A stretch of 10,209 bases of DNA from Nitrososphaerales archaeon TH5894 (lineage in GTDB: Archaea; Thermoproteota; Nitrososphaeria; Nitrososphaerales; Nitrososphaeraceae). Positions 5,760 through 10,209 of the stretch are shown in pieces. Position 1 is the first letter of the stretch, and each line of letters starts with the position of its first letter. A program made the translations under genes and the position numbers. The notes under the pieces were generated by a model that worked only from the letters and a program-made list of their open reading frames with translations, was not told the origin of the DNA and did not search any database. Where the stretch lies: NCBI GenBank assembly GCA_014523485.1, contig JAATVK010000165.1, positions 1 through 10,209 on the forward strand. The letters are read 5' to 3'.

Positions 5760-8546
5760 ATGCTAGATGAATATAATAAAAAAAGAAACTTTGATCTCAC
5801 ACCCGAGCCTCCAGGAAACAAAAAACAGCTCACAGACCATAAAAGCAGCAGCAAATTTGTAGTACAAAAACACGATGCTAGCAGATTACATTATGATTTT
5901 AGGCTAGAAGACACAAAACAAAGAGTATTAAAATCTTGGGCTGTACCAAAAGGAATCTCACTTAATCCAAAAATAAAAAGACTTGCAGTTCTAACAGAAG
6001 ACCATCCATTAGATTATTTGCTCTTTGAGGGTGTAATTCCTCAAGGAAGTTACGGTGCAGGTACTGTAATTGTATGGGATACAGGCACATACACCTCCGA
6101 GCAGGAAATATCAGATCAATTTCAAAAAGGAAAAATTACTTTTACTTTATTTGGTCACAAACTAAAGGGAAAGTTTACCTTAGTTAGGACTCATTTAGGT
6201 AGAGAAAAAGAAGGAAAGCAATGGCTCTTGATTAAATTAGCTGACGAATTCGAATCTAATGAAGAACTAACTATAACTAGACCAAATTCTGTTTTAACCA
6301 GCAGGATAAATAAGGATTTAGAAAAAGAAAATAGACCTTACAACAAAAAAGACAAGACCAAAGTCTCTTTTAATAAACCAACCAAAATGAGTGATAATAA
6401 TCAGCCAAAATATACTAATGTTTTTTCTAACCAACAACAAGGAGAAGAAGTAGTAGAAGAGTTTCCAACCACAATAAAACCAATGCTGTCAACATTAGTA
6501 GATGAGCCCTTTAACAGCAAAGACTGGCTCTTTGAAGTCAAATGGGATGGAGTACGTTCTATACTATTCTTTAATAAGTTAAAGAAAACACTAGAATTAC
6601 AATCTAGAAATGGCAGATTTATCACTCACAGATATCCGGAACTAGTAACGGCATTCAAGTTAGCTATAAAATGTAAGGAATCAGCAATTTTGGATGGTGA
6701 GATTGTTGTCTTGGACAAAAAAACGGGGATTCCGAATTTTCAGAATCATCAAAGGAGAATGAATATTGATTCCAGTAGAGAAATCGAAATTTTATCTAAA
6801 GATCTACCAGCAACCTATTACTTTTTTGATATTCTTTATCTAGATAAAAAAAATTTGCAGGATTTACCATTTTTAGAAAGACGAAAAATTCTTTCAGAGG
6901 TTATTATAGAAAATACAAGGATAAAAAATTCCGATTTTATGGAAGAAATAGGTAAAAAAATTTTCGATTCAACTAAACGAATGGGATTAGAAGGATTAAT
7001 AGCCAAACATAAATCAAGCAAATATGTACAAGGAATACGATCTAGAGAATGGTTAAAAATAAAACATATTAAAACTCAAGACTGTATAGTCATAGGTTAT
7101 ACTAGAGGAGAAGGAAATAGAAAAAATTACTTTGGCTCACTTCTTCTTGCTGTTAATGATTCCAAAGGTAAATTACAATTTGTTGGTCACACGGGAAGTG
7201 GCTTTGATTTTTTTCTCCTTAAACAAATATATGATAAACTTCAAAAAATTAGGATTGAAAAATGTCCAGTTGAGCATGTACCGTATACTAACAGAGAGCC
7301 TTTCTGGACACAACCAGAACTTGTAGTAGAAATAAAATTTAGTAATTGGACTAGTGGAAAGATTATGAGATCTCCTATTTTTCTCAGAGTGAGAGAAGAC
7401 AAGACGCCAAAAGAATGTCTTTTGGAAGAGGAAAAATATACTGAAAAACTATTAAAAGTAGTAGAAAAAAAAAATGGAGAAAAAAACAATATTTACCAAA
7501 ATATAAAGAATAACAATAACAATGACAATAATAACAATAATAACAATTTTTCTTTCTTCTCTAATCTCGATAAAGTATTCTGGGACAAAACAATAAACCA
7601 TCCACAACTTACTAAAAAAGATTTAATTGAATATTATGATAAAATAAGTAAATTTATCCTTCCTTATCTCAAGGATCGACCGTTATCGTTAAGTCGATAT
7701 CCTGATGGAATTAAAGGAAAATCATTTTATCACAAAAATTGGAATCAAAACAATAAACCATCATTCGTACAAACAGTAAAAGTTTATTCTGAATCAAGAA
7801 AAGACAACATTATCAATTATATAGTATCTAATAACAAAGAAACTATTCTCTGGCTCGCAAATCTAGGTTGTATAGAGATGCATCCATGGTATAGTAGGAT
7901 TAATAATTTTGATTCGTGCAAAGAAAGAGATGATATATTAGATAAAAAAAAATGTGGTTTAAATTTCCCTGACTTTATAGTTTTTGATTTAGATCCCTAC
8001 ATATATTCAGGACAAGAAAAAAATAAAAATCAAAAAGAACCAGAATACAATATCAAAGCATTCAGAGCAACAATTGATGTAGCTTTTCACCTAAAAGAAT
8101 TATTTGACGAGCTAAACATAGAATCATATATAAAGACATCAGGGAAAACAGGATTGCATATTTTTGTTCCTATTGTTAATTTGTATACTTATGAACAAAC
8201 TAGATCGTTTGCAGAAGTTATAGGTAAAATTCTTATCAAAAGACATCAAAGAAGAATTACTATGGAGTGGGATACCACTAAACGAACAGGCAAAGTATTC
8301 TTTGATCATAATCAAAATGCTAGAGGCAAGACAATAGCATCAATATTTTCCCCAAGACCTACTAATTCTGCTAGTGTATCATTTCCTATTAAATGGGATG
8401 ATCTCTCACAGGTAGTTCCAACAGATTTTACAATTTTTAATGTTCCTGATATTCTCAATAAAAAAATAAAAAACCCATGGAATAATATTTTGGAAAAAAA
8501 ACAAAACTTAAATAAAATTTTGGAGAGTATCGATGAAGTGCTTTGA
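5760..8546 (+). CDS. ligD: Multifunctional ATP-dependent DNA ligase LigD (PE-LIG-POL)
   Basis: The protein has 928 residues and repairs breaks with Ku. The 3'-phosphoesterase domain (about 30-180) has QKHDASRLHYDFRLE with H38, H44, D46 and R48, then H82 and Y86, matching the known catalytic set. The ATP-dependent ligase domain (about 237-560) has nucleotidyl lysine K261 (EVKWDGVR), LDGEIVVLD, YYFFDILYLD, EGLIAKH, WLKIKH and the C-terminal RSPIFLRVREDK. The polymerase/primase domain (about 603-910) has metal-binding D743 and D745 (VFDLDP), TSGKTGLHI (793-801) and D849 with NQNARGKT. All three activities look intact. The domain order is that of Pseudomonas LigD, not the mycobacterial order. It is longer than the roughly 840-residue Pseudomonas protein because of low-complexity linkers at 181-235 and 570-600 (Asn-run) and insertions in the polymerase domain. 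The ATG at 5760 is the only start that keeps the full phosphoesterase. Confidence 0.97.
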   Translation: MLDEYNKKRNFDLTPEPPGNKKQLTDHKSSSKFVVQKHDASRLHYDFRLEDTKQRVLKSWAVPKGISLNPKIKRLAVLTEDHPLDYLLFEGVIPQGSYGAGTVIVWDTGTYTSEQEISDQFQKGKITFTLFGHKLKGKFTLVRTHLGREKEGKQWLLIKLADEFESNEELTITRPNSVLTSRINKDLEKENRPYNKKDKTKVSFNKPTKMSDNNQPKYTNVFSNQQQGEEVVEEFPTTIKPMLSTLVDEPFNSKDWLFEVKWDGVRSILFFNKLKKTLELQSRNGRFITHRYPELVTAFKLAIKCKESAILDGEIVVLDKKTGIPNFQNHQRRMNIDSSREIEILSKDLPATYYFFDILYLDKKNLQDLPFLERRKILSEVIIENTRIKNSDFMEEIGKKIFDSTKRMGLEGLIAKHKSSKYVQGIRSREWLKIKHIKTQDCIVIGYTRGEGNRKNYFGSLLLAVNDSKGKLQFVGHTGSGFDFFLLKQIYDKLQKIRIEKCPVEHVPYTNREPFWTQPELVVEIKFSNWTSGKIMRSPIFLRVREDKTPKECLLEEEKYTEKLLKVVEKKNGEKNNIYQNIKNNNNNDNNNNNNNFSFFSNLDKVFWDKTINHPQLTKKDLIEYYDKISKFILPYLKDRPLSLSRYPDGIKGKSFYHKNWNQNNKPSFVQTVKVYSESRKDNIINYIVSNNKETILWLANLGCIEMHPWYSRINNFDSCKERDDILDKKKCGLNFPDFIVFDLDPYIYSGQEKNKNQKEPEYNIKAFRATIDVAFHLKELFDELNIESYIKTSGKTGLHIFVPIVNLYTYEQTRSFAEVIGKILIKRHQRRITMEWDTTKRTGKVFFDHNQNARGKTIASIFSPRPTNSASVSFPIKWDDLSQVVPTDFTIFNVPDILNKKIKNPWNNILEKKQNLNKILESIDEVL
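7509..7547 (+). repeat. AAC/AAT trinucleotide run encoding poly-Asn linker
   Basis: Codons 584-596 of LigD are five Asn, one Asp and seven Asn, built from mixed AAC and AAT triplets. The run lies between the ligase and polymerase domains, so it should act as a flexible tether. Such runs can vary in length by slippage. Confidence 0.9.
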
Positions 8547-9006
8547 GGAAAGTATGACTATTAAAAAAGGGTAAATTATTAGCAAGATATGGTATGACCA
8601 AATGAATTTAGATGGAATATATAAAATAACGTATATTATTATATGTCCTAAGTTATCTACTTATTTTCAAGTCGTCATTGTTAATAAATAAAAAATTCCT
8701 TATTTAAACACATAATTTTTAATTAATTATAATTTTAGTCTGCAGTATGAGCATTATTTTATTTAGTAATTCAAATCAGAATTAGTAGAATTATAAATGC
8801 TCTTTATTTAACTTATTTGGCCTTCTGGATATTTTATCCGTAATTGATTTGAGAATAGAAATTAAATCACTTGCCAAAAAATGGAATTATATATAAAATT
8901 TTAACTTATAGTAATAAATGATAATTAAACATAGTCTTTTTATTCTTGTTTGTGCATATGTTATTGAATATGAATAATATTCAAAAATTTGGGAGCATCT
9001 AAGTAA
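8547..9006. other. Spacer between ligD and membrane-protein gene
   Basis: This 460-base A/T-rich spacer should hold the ligD 3' end and the promoter of the 9007 gene. TAAATAA (8685-8691) pairs with TTATTTA (8700-8706) across 8 bases, and a short T-run follows near 8717-8721; this could be a weak terminator. No tRNA or conserved RNA was recognised. Confidence 0.6.
8964..8984. promoter_or_regulatory. Inverted repeat at the promoter of the membrane-protein gene
   Basis: TTGAATAT (8964-8971) and its exact reverse complement ATATTCAA (8977-8984) flank five bases. The repeat ends 22 bases before the ATG at 9007, where the TATA element of a short-leader mRNA would lie. It may be an operator or simply the A/T-rich promoter core. 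Confidence 0.35.
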
Positions 9007-9429
9007 ATGTTTTTTGATATATTTATACTTGTCAGAGTTTTTAATATCCTGTACACATGGTTGGAACACAATATAATAGATAATATTTTGAACTTTAGTA
9101 GAGTATTTGGGAATATACTAGTCTTGATTAGTGTGGTTATATTTTTATTAATACTTGCATATATTACAATAAAACATCTAAAGAAATTACCAAAGTTTTA
9201 TACAATAGATATCACAGATACTGATGGAAATAGTATAATTCTAGAAGGAATAAGAACTAAATTTACAACATATGATGCTGCTAAAAGTTATTCAGAATTT
9301 TATCGTGATATATATGCTAATCAATACAAGTTCCGTGTAGTTGGTAGCAATAAAAGATATACTGTAGGATTTTTTGATGTTGTATCTCTACCTCAGAAAG
9401 CTTTTAAAGCAAAGCGATATGATTCATAA
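9007..9429 (+). CDS. Membrane-anchored protein of unknown function
   Basis: The protein has 140 residues and no family was recognised. The first 18 residues are hydrophobic (MFFDIFILVRVFNILYTW) and may lie along or enter the membrane. A clear membrane helix spans about 36-55 (NILVLISVVIFLLILAYITI) and is followed at once by KHLKK. By the positive-inside rule this puts the C-terminal part in the cytoplasm. That part (about 62-140) looks like a small alpha/beta domain (FYTIDITDTDGN ... AAKSYSEFYRDIY ... YKFRVVGSNKRYTV) with a basic tail. It has no cysteines or catalytic motif. GGAG at 8992-8995 lies 11 bases before the ATG, slightly far for a ribosome site. It is transcribed alone. Confidence 0.7.
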   Translation: MFFDIFILVRVFNILYTWLEHNIIDNILNFSRVFGNILVLISVVIFLLILAYITIKHLKKLPKFYTIDITDTDGNSIILEGIRTKFTTYDAAKSYSEFYRDIYANQYKFRVVGSNKRYTVGFFDVVSLPQKAFKAKRYDS

Positions 9430-9982
9430 CTTCTTGTTACAGTTATAAAACCTTGCTACATCTTTTGAGAAGGATCTTATCAAATAATTGTGAATAACCA
9501 TCTTTGTATATCTTTATCATGTCTTCACAAGGTAAAACCTAACATATAGGATTTAATTTTGGAATCTCTACATATATAATTTATACCATTTTCTTAGGAT
9601 ATAAAGTTATTCGTAATATATTGCCTTATTCTTCAGGCGATAAATTTAAAAAAATTTATAATTAATTATCACAATTACAAAACAAAGTAATGATAGTAGG
9701 AATTTTTACTAAAGTTAATTAATTAAGAATAGTGTTGTAATAGTAAATTTTTGTTGTAAATTATTTTAATAAATTTTAACTAATTTTATCTGAAATAATA
9801 ACGATAGATCAGAGTTATTGTTATAATATATCCATCGTATGAAGTTAATCAAAAATTAGAACAATAATAAAATAATTATAAATACACATATTCAGTTATA
9901 TTGACAAATAGAACTTAGTAACTATATTCTATTTTTGAATACAACTAATTATTTTTTTGCTTGTTCAAGAATAAAATTTATT
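9430..9982. other. 553-base spacer, no gene found
   Basis: This A/T-rich spacer separates a + gene from a - gene, so it should contain two converging 3' ends. Two small adjacent hairpins are possible: GCCT/AGGC (9623-9626, 9635-9638) and ATAAATTT/AAATTTAT (9640-9647, 9652-9659). Both are weak. No tRNA, long ORF or repeat array was seen. Confidence 0.55.
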
Positions 9983-10192
9983 TTAAATGTTCTTTTCAAA
10001 AGTTTCAATATATTTTTTATATGCCATAATTAGATTTTTATAGTATGTTATTACATTATCGTAAACTTTAACCAGCTCCGTATTAGATCTATAACCTGAA
10101 GTGTCTTTAACTAACTCGAGTTTTTTATCAATATTATTTATTTCACTTTCCAGCTCTTCAACTTTAGTTTTCGCATTTGAAATTTCGTCCAT
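9983..10192 (-). CDS. Coiled-coil protein of unknown function, possibly 5'-partial
   Basis: From the ATG at 10192 the product has 69 residues. Residues about 2-30 (AKTKVEELESEINNIDKKLELV) have the heptad spacing of a coiled coil. A second helix, rich in Tyr and Lys (VYDNVITYYKNLIMAYKKYIE), fills the C-terminal half. The protein is charged, with no membrane segment, cysteine or catalytic motif. The frame has no stop between 10192 and the window edge and no ribosome site precedes the ATG, so the gene may well start outside the window. I do not recognise the family. Confidence 0.5.
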   Translation of the reverse strand: MDEISNAKTKVEELESEINNIDKKLELVKDTSGYRSNTELVKVYDNVITYYKNLIMAYKKYIETFEKNI

Positions 10193-10209
10193 TGGTGAGT
10201 CTATCGTCA

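Noticed and set aside
6401..7489. Minus- and plus-frame ORFs of 61-82 codons within ligD
   Set aside because: They lie entirely inside a gene with intact catalytic motifs, have no recognisable products, and are frame shadows.
8887..9069. 60-codon minus-strand frame overlapping the start of the membrane-protein gene
   Set aside because: No recognisable sequence, and it overlaps the promoter and start of a better-supported gene.

Overview
The window is very A/T-rich, with AAA/AGA/ATA-dominated codons, TATA-like boxes 25-30 bases before several start codons and few strong Shine-Dalgarno sites. This suggests an archaeon. The combination of DUF2382 stress proteins, a solitary Cas4-type nuclease and a bacterial-type Ku/LigD pair recalls soil ammonia-oxidising Nitrososphaeria (Nitrosocosmicus-like). 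That placement is inference; no rRNA or other phylogenetic marker lies here.

Left part (1-2143): the end of one DUF2382 (YsnF/AvaK-like) gene on + faces a second, PRC-barrel plus DUF2382 gene on -. The two share two perfectly identical DNA blocks (43 and 75 bases) in inverted orientation, so they are recent paralogues or have undergone gene conversion. A long spacer follows, holding a small GC-elevated island (about 1617-1738), then a 67-aa Cys-rich protein.

Middle (2484-8546): a Cas4/RecB-like PD-(D/E)XK nuclease with four cysteines suited to an iron-sulfur cluster, and a 69-aa protein whose pattern recalls Cse60, lie on -. Diverging from them on + is a non-homologous end-joining (NHEJ) island: Ku, then 17 bases later an unrecognised 165-aa protein ending in a dense Cys/His cluster, then a single-chain LigD with domain order phosphoesterase-ligase-polymerase. 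Expected working: Ku binds DNA ends and recruits LigD, which trims, fills and seals them. The 165-aa protein is probably co-transcribed with Ku and is the best candidate for an undescribed partner. A perfect 11+1+11 palindrome sits just upstream of the Ku promoter.

Right part (8547-10209): mostly spacer, with one membrane-anchored unknown protein on + and a coiled-coil protein on - whose frame is open to the window edge. No tRNA, rRNA, CRISPR array or intact mobile element was seen.
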